Shown: piece after piece, positions 23,211-35,322 of the stretch
Layout of the letters: each line of letters begins with the position of its first letter
Numbering within the stretch: position 1 is the stretch's first letter
Assembly: GCA_022560025.1 (NCBI GenBank)
Contig: JAFISE010000119.1
Coordinates: 31,513-95,512, forward strand
Length of the DNA: 64,000 nucleotides
Source: Stagonosporopsis chrysanthemi
Taxonomy: Eukaryota; Ascomycota; Dothideomycetes; Pleosporales; Didymellaceae
Direction of reading: 5' to 3'
Translations under genes and position numbers: made by a program
The notes under the pieces: model-generated
Databases searched by the model: none
What the model saw: the letters and a program-made list of their open reading frames with translations, nothing else
What the model was told of the DNA's origin: nothing

Positions 23211-23656
23211 TTTTTCTTCTTCTTGTGAGATGTGGGTATATTGCTTCAAGGCGTGGGAGGAGGGGGGATGGGGGGTAAGTGTTGGGTTGGGTGTTAAGGA
23301 CTGGATCGGGGCTAGTGGTGGGCTGGGCTAAGGCGGGCTGAGGTGAAGGCTAAGGCTGAGGGGGTAGTATGGAGGCTTGAGGGATGTCGTGTAGCAACAA
23401 CATGAGATGAGACTTCGGATGGTCGTTGCATGATCGATATAGAGGTGCTGCTGCAGCGTGACGGGTGAGCGAGTCCGCTGACGTCATACTTGCCGTGTCA
23501 TGAACAGGATGCTCGTCGGGATCTGTTGCGGGTCGTTCAGTTAGGAGCGCAAAACGAAGCAGCCTGTTCCCAAGAATCATTAGAATATGGTGGTATAAAT
23601 TAGAATGCAAGATCGGTCTATATGTAATGCAGGGGTATCGGTCTACGCTGTTGTGT
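23211..23656. other. Intergenic, 446 bp
   Basis: It holds the promoter of the two-TM gene and the 3' end of the PPPDE-thioredoxin gene (both minus strand). A GGGTTGGG/GGCTAAGG-type G-rich stretch at 23245-23365 is low complexity. There is no gene. Confidence 0.55.
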
Positions 23657-25600
23657 CTATGCCTCTAAAAGCTTCTGCACCTCCTTCACCAGTATTCTGT
23701 CCTCGGCGGAAGGAGCTTTGATCTTCCTCACTGTCCCAGCGGCATCCATAACGCGCCAAAGATCTCTAAGTTCACCGTCCCAGTCTGCGCCATAGGCGAG
23801 CCAGCCGGTGGCAATGAGCGCCATCTTCTTGTTTTCATTCCACTCCTCCTCAGCACCAAGTGTCTCAAGCAAAGACGCCAGAAGCTCTGTTTGCTCAGAA
23901 TCCTCAAGCTCAGAGGCAGATGAGAGCGTGTGCGCGAGGTTGCCGCCGAACTTTCTCATGCGTACCTGATGGTTCGAAGATGCGAGGTTCATCGCAAGAC
24001 TTAGTGCTGAGGCCTTGAGCGCAGGGTGTTTATCATCAAGGAGGGATGTCGTCAAAATGGAGATGAGAGTCGAAGATAAGGGTGCTGACAGGACGTGGGA
24101 AATAAAGAGTGGAGAGCTGAACAAGTTGCATGAAAGGTGCAAGGTCGTAAGACGCAGTGGGTATGGCGCTGAATCACCCAGTTTGTCCACGTGTTGGAGC
24201 AGGTGATGAACAGTTGCCGGTGTACCTGTAGCGCCCTTGTGCTCTTCAGCAAAGAATCCGGCGACGCGAACGTCCGTGAGGGCGACTCTAAGAAGGTCGT
24301 ATGCAGTGAACATCAAATCTGGTGGTAGCTGGGCCGTGCTGTTCCTCAGGAAGCTGGCAAATTGCGTTAATTGTGTCAAGGGCGCCTCAATAGCCCCGGA
24401 TTTTTCGCGAATGTTGATGAAAGACACAATGGACGAAATTGCAGGATCTTTGCCAGCCTCGCCCATCTTTGCGACCAGCTTTTCGAGCGGTGGGATCTTT
24501 GAGAACGTGACCGGACGTTGACTTTGACGTAGCAAATTGGGCGTGCTCGAAGAAAGATGGGGGTGCGGTGGGAAGGTGGCGTTCAGCAACGACTCTACAT
24601 TGCTGCGCAGCTGTCGAGGATCAGCACCACTCCACTCATCTCGCTTGTCTCCTTTGCTATAAGTGATGAATGTAGGTGTCGCTCTGACGTTCGGGTAGCG
24701 CGTGTTGATTGAGCCGTCGGCGCGTGTAAAGTCGATTTTCAGGAAGATGCATTTCGAGCCTGCTTCGACAGCAAGATGGTCATACGGTTGGTAAACTAGC
24801 TTGCAAGGGCCGCAAGTTGCACTGGTGAAGAAGATGATGGCGCTACGATCTCTAGCCAAAGACAATAGTCTGTCGACCTCTTTGATTGTTGTGACATTGT
24901 GCACCCGCCCTATATCGGCTGCGAGAGCAGTGCCATTTGTGGCAGTCGTCGTCTTCGCTGTTCCGTTGGCGACGCTTGGGACGAATTGTGAGCGAGATGA
25001 AGCGGCGGGTTGCACGGGCTGAGGTGTGGGTGCTTGTGTGATAGGCCGCATCATAGCGTCGAGCTGCGGTCTGAGCATCTGGCCAAAAGGCGTGTTGAGG
25101 ACGTCCTGTGGTAGGCTGGTGATGTGAGCGGGTATGCCCTTGCCAACGAGGAACATGGCGAAGTCGTTCGAGAAGTTGTTGCAGTTATGCATAAATAGGT
25201 CATACGACTGTGTAGTGTCAGTATGCTTTTCGTGTGACAGTCCAGGACAAGACCTACCTCTGCTGTATATATTGCCTTCAACGACTCGAGATACTCAAGG
25301 ATAACCTCAAGAGGCAAGGATGTCTGTCCAAGCTTGATGACTTCCATCGGTCGACCGTGGTGCGTCATGCCAGCTCGACATGTTTGGATGCCTCCACCAT
25401 AGTAGTATTCGATGCCCTCGAGAACGATCGATGTGTGGTATACGGCATCTATCTGAATTCCGAGGAACTGTCGTGACATGCTACGTGCAAGACCCTGACC
25501 AAGTCAGCTTCAAATCTCACAGAGATCATGCATGCGCTTCGGCAGCGCTTCATCAAAGGCCTACCTGAGAGAGGTCGTACACGTACAGCTGCACATCCAT
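23657..25600 (-). CDS. PPPDE (DeSI-like) peptidase - thioredoxin - PUL fusion
   Basis: Exons 25600-25565, 25494-25258 and 25207-23657 keep frame and give 607 residues. Residues 1-145 are a PPPDE domain: starts MDVQLYVYDLSQG, catalytic His H32 (in VYHTSIVL) and catalytic Cys C100 (in HNCNNFSND). The family includes DeSI desumoylating isopeptidases. Residues about 195-310 are a thioredoxin-like domain with an intact CGPC active site (C223, C226) and the cis-Pro motif RATPTF. Residues about 330-600 are an alpha-helical repeat region matching a PUL domain, which in Doa1/Ufd3 and PLAA binds Cdc48/p97. The architecture implies a Cdc48-linked ubiquitin or SUMO processing enzyme with redox capacity. 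Function is inferred from domains only. Confidence 0.88.
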
Positions 25601-26140
25601 CTTGACGGCTCCGTGTTTGGCCGCGCAGTTTTGTCCGTTTTGCGAATCTGCGCAAGTTAAAGTGTGTAGAGGAGAAAAGTGAAACGTCTAAGGTCGCGCG
25701 ACCAAGCTGGCACCTGGGTCCGTAAAGTTTTGTAGTGTCCGTTGCAGGCAGCGGCGGTGACGACTGCTGGAATGTTCGTGAATGATGACGGCCGCCACTT
25801 CCCGAGGTCGCGTGTCAAACAAAGGTCCGACGCGCGAGCACATGACTCGCTGGCTACCTTGTCTTTGCAACAACACCATTCACCACCATTTCATGGACAT
25901 TTTATGGAGCTTTGAATGAAGCAGTTGCGATCTCAGTCAGAGCTCTGTATTTTTGCGTGGCGGCTAGTTGGACAATGGGCCTCCTCCTAACAGAGAACGG
26001 CTCTTTTGGATCACTCAAGGGCTCAACGATATTGAAGTGTAAAATCTGAAAGCTATGAGAAGACGAAGCTAAAAGCTTAGACTCTCAGTGAATGAAGCAA
26101 AAGGTATATGTGAAGCCAAATGGCTCAGTATCTTATGACA
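25601..26140. other. Intergenic, 540 bp
   Basis: Promoter of the PPPDE-thioredoxin-PUL gene and 3' end of the SRR1-domain gene. No coding frame is supported. Confidence 0.55.
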
Positions 26141-27361
26141 CTACGGCTCCCGATTTCGTCGCGTGTGAAGCCGCATCTTCGAAAGCCAGTATGGCCGGTG
26201 TGCCTTTCCTTCTCCAAACACATCCTCAGCCAGCTTTGGTTCAAGTACATGGTCATCAAAATCCGAGACCAAATACTGCTGTGTCAGAAACAGAGCAACC
26301 TCCGGAGACGAACGGTCTACAAGCGCATAACGCTCTTGAGCAGGATCCAGATCCATGGTATCGCCGATGATAACTGCCGGGCCTTCTCCTTTCTTGCCGT
26401 AAAACATATCAGCCATGACCTGCATCAGCGGGTATCCAACGGGCAGAAAGGCAGTCAGAACGATTGTGTTCGAATCGATCGCGAGTAGGCCATCTGGGTC
26501 GGAAGCAAACGTCACCGTACCAGAGTACATCTCGCGGATCAGCTCTTGATCCTTCTGTGTGTAACAGGGATCCTGGAGTATGATTTTGATGGGACACTGT
26601 CGGGCGTACTTTTCTCGGTACGCTTGTTCTAGGCGGCTTGCAGTAGTGAAAGCAGTCATATGCTGCAGCGAAGACTCATAGAACGCCTTGTCGTGGCTGA
26701 AAGCGCCGAGGCCGAAGCACACGATCTTAGTGGTTGGCTTGAATTGCAACACCATCTTGTCTGCAATCTGTAAGAGCTTCTGGCGCGAGTTGCTTGATTG
26801 CCAAAGACGCTTTGTCTTTTGAAGGGCACTCCGGTACCTCTGCATGATTTCCATGCTCTGATGAGCTTTGTCATATAACAGATTTTCGACTACAAGGACA
26901 TATGGTACGGGTAACCAGCTGTTCTTGCCCTGCAAGTCATTGTTCACCCGCAGAATGCGGTCTGTTTTCGAGAATTTGGAGAAGTTGGCTTGGAAGCTAG
27001 GATGCAGCTCTACGCGCGACATCAGTCGAACGTTGACACGGCGAAAGGTGCTTTTTGCATCGTCGTCATCCTGCGAGCCGTCCCACACACTGTATTCTCC
27101 AAAGCGGGTCTTGCACTTGATGTCGAAAAAGGTTCGATGGCGGGGATCTCTTTGCACTTCCACTTGGATGACAATTTTCTGATCCCGGATTTTTCGGAGC
27201 AGATTGGTGGTAAATACCGCTCTTGTGCCTAACTTCTCTTGTAGCTGTGCCAGATTAAAGCTCATGTAATAGGCTTTTTCCTGATCATCTTCCTTATTCC
27301 AGTCCAAATCTGAGATTTCCAATGTATCGGAGAGTGCTGAATATATATTTGAGGTTATCAT
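26141..27361 (-). CDS. SRR1-domain protein
   Basis: Single exon, ATG at 27361, 406 residues. The central part contains the SRR1-like hallmark: a Rossmann-type strand-loop KIVCFGLGAF at about 212-221, then QHMTAFTTASRLEQAY, a strand IKIILQDPCYT, and NTIVLTAFLPVGYPLMQVMAD. In Arabidopsis SRR1 affects clock-regulated transcription and in yeast the relative Ber1 affects microtubules. Fungal copies such as this one are usually uncharacterised. The N-terminal 150 residues are less typical and highly charged. No signal peptide or TM segment was seen, so it is probably cytosolic or nuclear. I am confident of the domain and not of the role. Confidence 0.8.
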   Translation of the reverse strand: MITSNIYSALSDTLEISDLDWNKEDDQEKAYYMSFNLAQLQEKLGTRAVFTTNLLRKIRDQKIVIQVEVQRDPRHRTFFDIKCKTRFGEYSVWDGSQDDDDAKSTFRRVNVRLMSRVELHPSFQANFSKFSKTDRILRVNNDLQGKNSWLPVPYVLVVENLLYDKAHQSMEIMQRYRSALQKTKRLWQSSNSRQKLLQIADKMVLQFKPTTKIVCFGLGAFSHDKAFYESSLQHMTAFTTASRLEQAYREKYARQCPIKIILQDPCYTQKDQELIREMYSGTVTFASDPDGLLAIDSNTIVLTAFLPVGYPLMQVMADMFYGKKGEGPAVIIGDTMDLDPAQERYALVDRSSPEVALFLTQQYLVSDFDDHVLEPKLAEDVFGEGKAHRPYWLSKMRLHTRRNREP

Positions 27362-28358
27362 TGCGGATATCGTGTGATTATGGTGTAATGAACAAAGTGA
27401 TGTTTGAATGGATGAAAGTGAAAAGAGCGGCCATATTCAGCAGGCAGATAATATATACAATCAGGAAAATTAGTGAACAGTGAAAATACGGTTCGGACTC
27501 CATCGCGTCAAGTAAATCATGCTGGCTTTAGAGGGGATGCGAAGTGAGGTAATGAAGACAAAAAATATACAACGAAGGCGATAGAGTCCAAGAACGTGTG
27601 CAGCGCCACCCTGTCTATCTATCAGCATTCTTTTTAAACAGTGCTGTTTGTCTTTGATATTTGGCGAGTGGTTTGATATTTGTCTAAAACCTGGGCCACC
27701 AACTCTTGAGTGCGAAGTGTAAAGTTCTGGTACAGCATTAATCTGGTACAACCATAACATGGTTACGGGGCGGCGAACCACTACCAAAATCGCATGCACG
27801 CAGTCACTTTCGGTCTCGGTGATGCACGTGTTTAGGTCGAACCGTGCCACAAAGATCAACAATGTAACAATTATTGTACTTGCGAAGGGGCAGGTACTGC
27901 TACAAGTGACAGGCAAGTGATGTTCTATGGACGAGGCTTTAGCGTCGCGGGCAGCTATAGGGCCGGTATGTAACGGTCGCACAGTCGCGCGCGGCGGTTG
28001 GAGGGACTTGCCGGTACCAAACCCAAGACTTCTTAGTAAGCGCCAAAGACCGACACTACCGGATTTGTAAAACGACGTCTGCATTTTGAGCAATAATCAC
28101 ACCAAGATACAAATGTATCTGCCACCTCGGCGGCCAATTCGAATCCGAGCGTAACCCTGTTCTTGTGATTTTCCGACGCGAGCAGGGGATAGCGCAATGC
28201 CACCCTACAAGAAGAGATTGTCGACCCACTGTGCCTTTCCACCCCGCCTCGCATTCGCTTTCTGAACACGACACCGTCGAGTGGTTGCATCGAGGGTGAC
28301 CCAGCCAGATAACGGGAGAGCGACCACAAGCGTTGCCTTACTGGGCAGTGAAACCCCA
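27362..28358. other. Intergenic between divergent genes, 1 kb
   Basis: Divergent promoter region for the SRR1-domain and Zn2Cys6 genes. A 207-residue minus-strand frame (27470-28093) and another at 28033-28536 exist, but they lack domains and the latter runs antisense through the zinc-cluster exon. I regard both as chance frames. Confidence 0.5.
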
Positions 28359-30220
28359 ATGCCGCGTCTAGGCCATAAGAAAAGTCGCTTGGGTTGCCGG
28401 CAGTGTAAGAACCGCCACGTGAAGGTACGTTGATCATGTAGCTGCTCCACACCCATTCGTCAAACATCAAAGGAAGCATTAACTGAGACATCGACAGTGC
28501 GACGAGCTCAAACCGTGTACTAATTGTGCAAGACATGGCGTACAGTGTAGTCTCATCACGGATCCCCCGCCTTCCGCTCCTTCCGCCGCAACCGGTGGTA
28601 GCAGTATCGCTTCAAAACGAGAACGCGACAGCAAAGCATCGAATGAGCGCGTCAAAACAGTAGGTTCGCACATTTGTCGTGTGACACGTGGCTAAGAGGC
28701 TAGCAGGATTCGTCAAATTCATCACCGTCTTTGCACATCGATTATGTCCTAAACCCTTCGGCCCTTTCTTCTGGCGATGGAGCTTCGGAGGGAAGTTCTC
28801 CAAGCTCGCAACCAGATCAATTCCCATTCTTGAGGCCGTTTATTCACAAAGCCCCAACTGACCAGTCAGACTTGTGGGTCCGCGATGTAGAATTGATGTT
28901 CGTAGGCCTTCATTCGTGATGATGATAACACTAAATTGACGCAGGCACCATTGGACCATCGAGGCTTTCGATGAGCTATCACAGAGAGATGACATGAGGC
29001 ATACATGGAGGGTCGATGCACCAAAGTTTGCTGTTACGCATACATTCTTGATGCACGAGATTCTTGCGTTTGCGGCTTTTCACAAAGCTTCACAGCTTGA
29101 CGATCGGCGATCAGAGTACTACACTCTGGGGATCCACCATCAAGATCTTGCCATTAAAGGGATGCGCCCAAAACTTCAAAATATCAGTCCAGAAGAAGCG
29201 CCTGCCATTGTCGCTACGTCAACGCTTCTCACATTAGGTGTGTTCGCTTCTACTGGATTCGAAGCGAATTGTGCGGAGATACCTTCGCCTCCATCTGCCA
29301 TTGATGGCATTCTGAACATCTTCTCGCTCATGCAGGGCATGGGCAATGTACTAGCACTTGCGCACACACATGTGCTTGATTCTTTCCTCGCTCCAATGTT
29401 CCGCGATCCGCTGGAGTCAACCCCTTCGCAGCCGTTACTCCAGGAAGTGATACAGCATGTACCAAATCTCATTTCATTCATTGAAACAAGACAGGATCTT
29501 TCTGAACAAGAGCGCGGCGATTTTATGAAGGTCATCGCTCACTTTGAGCCTGTGCTCAAGGTCGCGAGCCCTCCCAGGGTGGATAATCGCGAACTCCGAT
29601 TCTTGTTCTTCTGGCCGTTGCATCTCGATGCCACCTTTTTGGCCAGCGTTCGACAGAGGAGCTCAGGATCCCTTGTTATCTTGATGTACTATGCTACCAT
29701 GCTGTTTGCTGCTGAACCTCGCTATTGGTTCATGGATGGGTGGGGCCATCGACTCATGAAAGCCTGTGCCGACAGTGTTCACCCGAGTTGGCTGCCGGTC
29801 GTGCAGTGGCCAATGTCCTTTCTGGAAAGTGATACAACCTGGAGCATTTTCTCAGACATGAGTAGATTTCCAGGAGCAAGGGGACAACCACAGAGGTCGT
29901 CGGTTTTGCCATACACTCAACAACCACCGCAAACAGTTGCTTTCCGCCAATTTTCTCAACCTCCTTCGCGGACGACGGAGCAAAAGCCAGTATCTACTCT
30001 GGACCCATCAGGTCCATATCCACATCTGACTGGGAAGATGCCTCCCTCTTACGCACCTCACACAATGAGCGCATCATATCTGCCTCCAATGCCAGATGCA
30101 GTACGGAATCAGAATCAGCATACTGATTATGGCGAGCATACAGCCGGCACAGAAGCGAACTACCAGCACGAGCAAGAGGTCATATCTGCTGAGCACCTGC
30201 ATAGTAGACAAGGCTCTTAG
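28359..30220 (+). CDS. Zn2Cys6 fungal transcription factor
   Basis: Exons 28359-28424, 28498-28659, 28707-28897 and 28945-30220 join in frame, giving 564 residues. The first intron splits the zinc cluster, so it is visible only after splicing: C-x2-C-x6-C-x5-C-x2-C-x6-C, starting SRLGCRQCKNRHVK and continuing into exon 2 with CDELKPCTNC. A Ser/Lys linker follows. From residue about 125 the fungal regulatory region runs DLWVRDVELMHHWT and then HTFLMHEILAFAAFH, the arrangement of Upc2/Ecm22-like regulators and related factors. The C-terminal 120 residues are Pro/Gln-rich and may activate transcription. It should bind CGG-type motifs in the nucleus. The target genes are unknown; the divergent neighbour is a candidate only by position. 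Confidence 0.9.
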
Positions 30221-31282
30221 CCAACAGCTTTGGGGCAATGCATCGAAAACTAGCCTCACGTGACTCTACGTGCAAACTAGAATAAACAATAAACAACATG
30301 ACAGTCAGAGAGCCTCTAGAAAATCGCTGCCATTATGTTTCCCGGTACAACTGACCGAACTAGGTTTACATCTCGCGGCACTCGCACACGGCAGGAGCGG
30401 CCACCAACCACCTTTACCCGGCCCATGCTGCGTGTATGCTTACTCCCCCCGTAAGGCTTCCCGCCCAACCCATCCCAAGCCTCTCTGCTGACCCGACCTG
30501 CAACGATTAATACTCAAATATCGATATCGATTGCGACGCTATTGATGACGTCGCCTTCCGCCTTACAAGCCATGTGACCTTGCACGGGCTACCCATGCGC
30601 TGCTTGCCTACATCTCGGTCTGGACCTGCCGGGTGGCTGCTCGATACAGAAGGTGTCTCTGGCCAATAGAGTGTAGTGTGTGGGTTTGCTTCTGAAGTGT
30701 ATGTAAAGGAAGTGACGATTCGGGTGGCCGAACAGCGACGCCGTGAATGTTAGACCTAGCGAAAAAGCCGCTTTGACGATCACCATTTCTCAGAGACAAG
30801 TCATGTATGAGGCTCTGCAGCTGAGACACCTTTACGGCTGAGCACCATGACGGCGTACTCACATCGCTCAGACTAGTCTGCAGATCTGCACAGGCCTCAG
30901 CATCGCTCGTCTTACACTCAGCTCGTCTAGCCTCTAATGTCTCCCATTAGGCCGATAAACATATATCAGATTTTCAGAACCTTGTTCAGAGGCGACAAAC
31001 TTCGAACATTCAGCTGCACACCCCTCGCTTGGGGCCAAAAAGGTCAGATACCAGCACCCACACAATCGCTAAAAAGCCATGAAAACTAAGCGACACATGA
31101 TATTACATCTCGTCGTAATGAGTGTACTAGTGGGTATCAAATACTCGATCAGAACGCGAAGCTTACAAAAAGGCCCCTGAAGGGAAAATGTGTTCCTTGT
31201 GAACCGACAGCATGTAGCAATGAGATACAGATAGAAGTCAATAAGATCGCCGAAGTGTATCGCACTAGCTCACGCCCCCGCC
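30221..31282. other. Convergent intergenic spacer, 1.06 kb
   Basis: It lies between the 3' ends of the zinc-cluster factor and the protease-like gene. Frames are short. No RNA gene, repeat or gene fragment was recognised. Confidence 0.55.
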
Positions 31283-33543
31283 TCATGGAGACAGCGGGCG
31301 TCTGGGTTCCTTGGCCCAGCGTTCTTCCTCCTCGGGCGTGGGCTGAGACACGGCTGTGCTGTCGCTCGCAACTGTGATGTCGCTAAGGCCGCGTTGGTGT
31401 GAAGGGCGCTGCGGAGCTGAAGCCTCCGTGGAGAGTTCTTCGGGGTGTGTCTCGTTTTTAGGCCCCACTTGCTCGCCAGGTGTGGTTGTCTCCGCAGGGT
31501 GAGCGGGCCTTTCTACTTCCTTCTTATGGTCTGCGAGGCGTTCGTCGATGTTGGTGGACAGCGATGCGTCACTAGGTCCGCGATGTTGTGCTGGGCCGTT
31601 GAGAGGACTGACCGCATCGAAATTTGTTCCTGGTGTGTAAGACTGGCCCTCATCACCTGGCAATTCGGCGATGGGCGTACCGGGCGTGTTGGGACCTGAT
31701 GAGGCGCGATCTCTTTGTGCGCCCCTCCTGAGAGGTTTGCCACCGGCAGTAAAGTAGTCGCGATTGATGCTGCTATCTACATCGCTAGCACTCTCCGGTG
31801 GAGGGCTATACATTTCGACTGGCGGGCTTTCAGGAGACATTTCGCTGATTGGCGGAACAGATTTGTGGTCGACGGTGTAGTAGTCATTGAGCGGGGTCTT
31901 TGGCGAGCTCGGAAGGTCAGAGCCAGTCAGTTCAGAAACTCGTCGATACTTGATCTCCTGCCCTGCCAAGCTCGGGTCGATTTGCTGTGACGTCTCATAT
32001 GGATTCTGGGCGGCTTCCTTCTTGCCCTTCCGTTTTCTCCACCAGCAGAATGAAATGATACCAGCGATGACAAAAGCAACAACAATTCCGACTACTGTAC
32101 CAGCAATTGCACCGGGAGCCAGACCTCCGTCAGAGTCCGGCGCTTGTGTATCAGGATGATAGGTTGTGTTGTAGATGACTTTCAGATCCGGCTTAGGGAG
32201 CGAGTCCGGATTGGATGCGGAGGCGACCGTGAAGTTGGCTCTCTCATAGTCAACAATGATGTATGCTTCTTGAAGAAAGGTTCGTCCTAGAACGTATACG
32301 CCGTTCTTTGATTTCCTTATTGGAAAATATCTTGTCAGATTGTTGCCCAGCTCATTGCCCATTTGCAAATCGAACGCAGCATAGGGGAGGTCTATGTTGG
32401 CGACATCGTTGCTGTCCTTGGAACCTGCTGCAATTTGGATCGTGACGGTGCCGTTTTGCTGCAAGTTCCAATCGTGAGAGGAGTTGCTCACCCTGTAGAG
32501 GTCGGCTTGTTCGTCGTAGTCGAGGCGAAACTGAGCCTCGAACTCGTCACAGACTGCGTCAGGAAGAACCAGAAAAGGATAGGTCGAATCAATGGTGGCG
32601 CGGAAGCCAGTCGAATTTGCCGTGAAAGAATAAAGGCCGCTTTCGACGTCTTCGTCAGGTCTGTACGAGACAGAAGGAACACCGACAACCAGGGTGTTGT
32701 TTATACCGCTGGGCATTGGCAATGAAAGACGTGATCCTGCAATGCGCGAGTTGTCGTAGCCACCAAGGACCAAGCTGCCAAGCACACCACCCCCATTGTT
32801 GCCTGGGTTCGTCAGCCGTTTTGCTATATCGAGTGCTAGATAATGCAGAAATCATAACAGCAGATCGTTGATGCTTTTGTACCAGCTCAAACAGCATGAA
32901 AGGTCGGCAGGAACTATAAACAAAAGTCTTACTTACGATAACTAGCACCAGCTGTGTATCCGTACGACGAACTTGCAATCACTTGACGGTCCTTGAATTG
33001 TGACAGAAATGTCGGCCTAGTAGCACCCGTTGCGCCAACCTCTCCCACAGAAAGTCCAAAAGAGCCCATGAACCAATTGTCGGATATAAACTTCACAGCG
33101 TACAAGTCCGGATTGACCAGACTCTGCGGCGAGCTTCGCCCGAGCCCAACGTTTGTTACACCCCACTCTCCTGCGATTGAAGTATTTATCCCTTTGTAGT
33201 CCTGCGTGTCCCAGTATGGTAAAGGGACAGTTCGTGATCCGCGGAAATCCCAGTTTTCAGACTGCTCCACACCTTCGACCTGTTTTCCATCAAATGGAAG
33301 CACACCACGCTTTGCAGCGCATTCGGCATTGCACCCATCCTTCGGCATAGGCAGGAGAGTGATGGGCGAAGACGTGGATATCAGAACTTTGAAATCCTGG
33401 CCGTTGTTTCCGACCTTGTCAGAATTGACGTTGACCAGGAATGTCGACCAGCTACCATCGTTACCATCGAAATCTCCACTCGGCGGTACTACACTTGGCG
33501 AGGGAGGCAGAGAGACCGTGTCGGCGCGCTTTCGTAGATGCAT
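31283..33543 (-). CDS. Aspartic-protease-like single-pass membrane protein, catalytic motifs altered
   Basis: Exons 33543-32937 and 32802-31283 flank a 134-nt intron (GTAAGT...CAG), giving 708 residues from ATG 33543. Residues about 10-410 have a pepsin (A1) fold pattern: strand FKVLISTSSPITLLP where DTGS would be expected, VGLG, GSLVLGGYD, ATIDSTYPFLVLP in place of the second DTG, then VLGRTFLQEAYIIVDY, the classic A1 ending. A TM helix at about 440-465 is followed by a basic stop (RKRKGKK) and a 240-residue Ser/Pro-rich cytoplasmic tail. Both catalytic motifs deviate and the first Asp is Ser, so proteolysis is doubtful; a receptor or wall-sensor role is possible. The start has no signal peptide, and LRKR near residue 3 looks like a Kex2 site, so an upstream signal-peptide exon may be missing. 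Confidence 0.8.
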
Positions 33544-35322
33544 GATGGGAAATCCGACATAACGCAACGAAGAGAACCAAAGGGCAAGCAAGCAATAACA
33601 AGGGTCCTACTCAAAGAGGGCCGCTGATGACGGAAGGTCTGGTGCGTCTCGATGGGTCGGCTGATACTAGCAGCAGTCTCGCATGAAGCAACAACGTCAG
33701 CTTAGGCTGTAGGAGGCACCATAGGGCCGTGGGCGCACTGTACGTCAGCGGTGTAGTGTGTGCAATATCTAACAATTGGGGGCAGCCGGCCGGCCGAGGC
33801 TGTCAAGCCTAACTACTTTCTTTGAGCATCTCTCGCGCCACGGGCGGGTTCTACATATCGCACCACAACGTCGTGCGTTTTGTACGGCGAGGTTCTTGCA
33901 AACGACTGGTCCATGTCTACCGGTGAGGGAGCGCAGGGTTTGTGGATTGTATGGAGCCCAATTATTGGAGGAGAAACACACAGGGTCGGCGTCGCGCAAC
34001 CTGGCGACCGGCGCCCAGGCCAGTCTGAACAGGTGTGTGCCAGGGCTGCATGAAAGCTTGCAGCGATAGCGAGGTGGCTGAAAGGAGGTTTAGACAAAGG
34101 CGGGCCGGGAAGCGTTGAAGGCTGATGCCTGGGAACGCTAGTGGCCGCCTGGGTCAGCACGTGCAAGGAAGGGTACTCTAACAGCTCCGCGTTTGCAGGC
34201 CCCGCTGGAGGGCACGTCGACCTGGGCCACTTGCTGCTTCCTCTTCCAATCGAGCCGCAAAGCATCCCATCTCAGGCGTTTCGGCGCATCATTTTATCGT
34301 CGCACAGCTTCCACAAGTTACACCGGCAAACCATTGCGGTGTTACGTAGATCACTGCAGGGCGGGCTGATTGCAGATGACAGCGCAAAAACAACGTGATG
34401 CCATCGCATCTCACCAATATTCCGCCCCCAATGTACCGCGCAGGACTTGTCGCCATCCGCCAAAATCCTGCCTTACGCTAACGTATACACTCGCTGGCGA
34501 CCTGCAGCTGTCTAGCACGATGCAGGCAGGTCGCTAGCTCAAAGTAACATGTCAGCAATTGCTATGGCATGGGGTGTATGAGCAATATCTGGATCACTGA
34601 TCTGGATAGTGCACACACAGTCTTACATCTGGCCAGCCATACCTCGCCAAAGGAGCCGAGTCTTACGCCCGCATTTGGCACTACATCCGGTACTTTCTTC
34701 GCCATATCCCCGCCTCTGACGCGCCCTCCAACCACCGGCGGTGCTCAGATGCTCACCATGACCATCAGTTCTTCGCCTGGGATTGGCCTAGGTATGATGT
34801 GTCGCTTCTCTCGCCCAGGCTTTTGGACGGCGAGCGGCCAAGCCGAATATCGACTTGCGCTTGCATGATTTTGCCTGGAACCGATGTGTATCCTTGTAAG
34901 CAGGATCGTTGTTGAAGCTCGGAGTCGAGCAGTCGAGCCCTGGCGGCTCAATGGCACGCTACTGTAGGCTGTGGAGTACATACTGTCATCCTACCTTATA
35001 GTCACGGGCTGCTGCCCGTTCGCCCTTCCTCAAGCTCCAGCCTTCAGCCTATCGTTACTCCAGGTTCTTGAGGTACGTGAATGTCTTTGTTCATCCCTTG
35101 CACAATCTTTTGCCCGAGACTAGATCATCTCCACCATGTCAGGTCCCGAACTGTGCGCTGCTATCATGGAATTACTCGTGTCCTAGCCCAAGCTCAACAA
35201 TCAGGGCGCCCTGCATGTAGAGCACTGCACAACTTAACCTGTCGCCTCACGTGCATGTCTAATGGTTGCAGTTTGAAGCTGGTGCATCTCATCAGCCGGC
35301 TTAGCAGTCACTCGCTTTCAAG
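33544..35322. other. Intergenic between divergent genes, 1.8 kb
   Basis: Promoter space for the protease-like and adhesin genes. It may hold the missing first exon of the former, but I found no ATG-to-donor segment that joins without a stop. Frames at 33776-34069, 33813-34265 and 34569-34868 have no domain and overlap antisense. A short CT-rich stretch lies near 35015-35060. Confidence 0.5.

Noticed and set aside
27470..28536. Two minus-strand frames of 207 and 167 residues
   Set aside because: They overlap each other, run antisense into the first exon of the Zn2Cys6 gene, and have no recognisable features.
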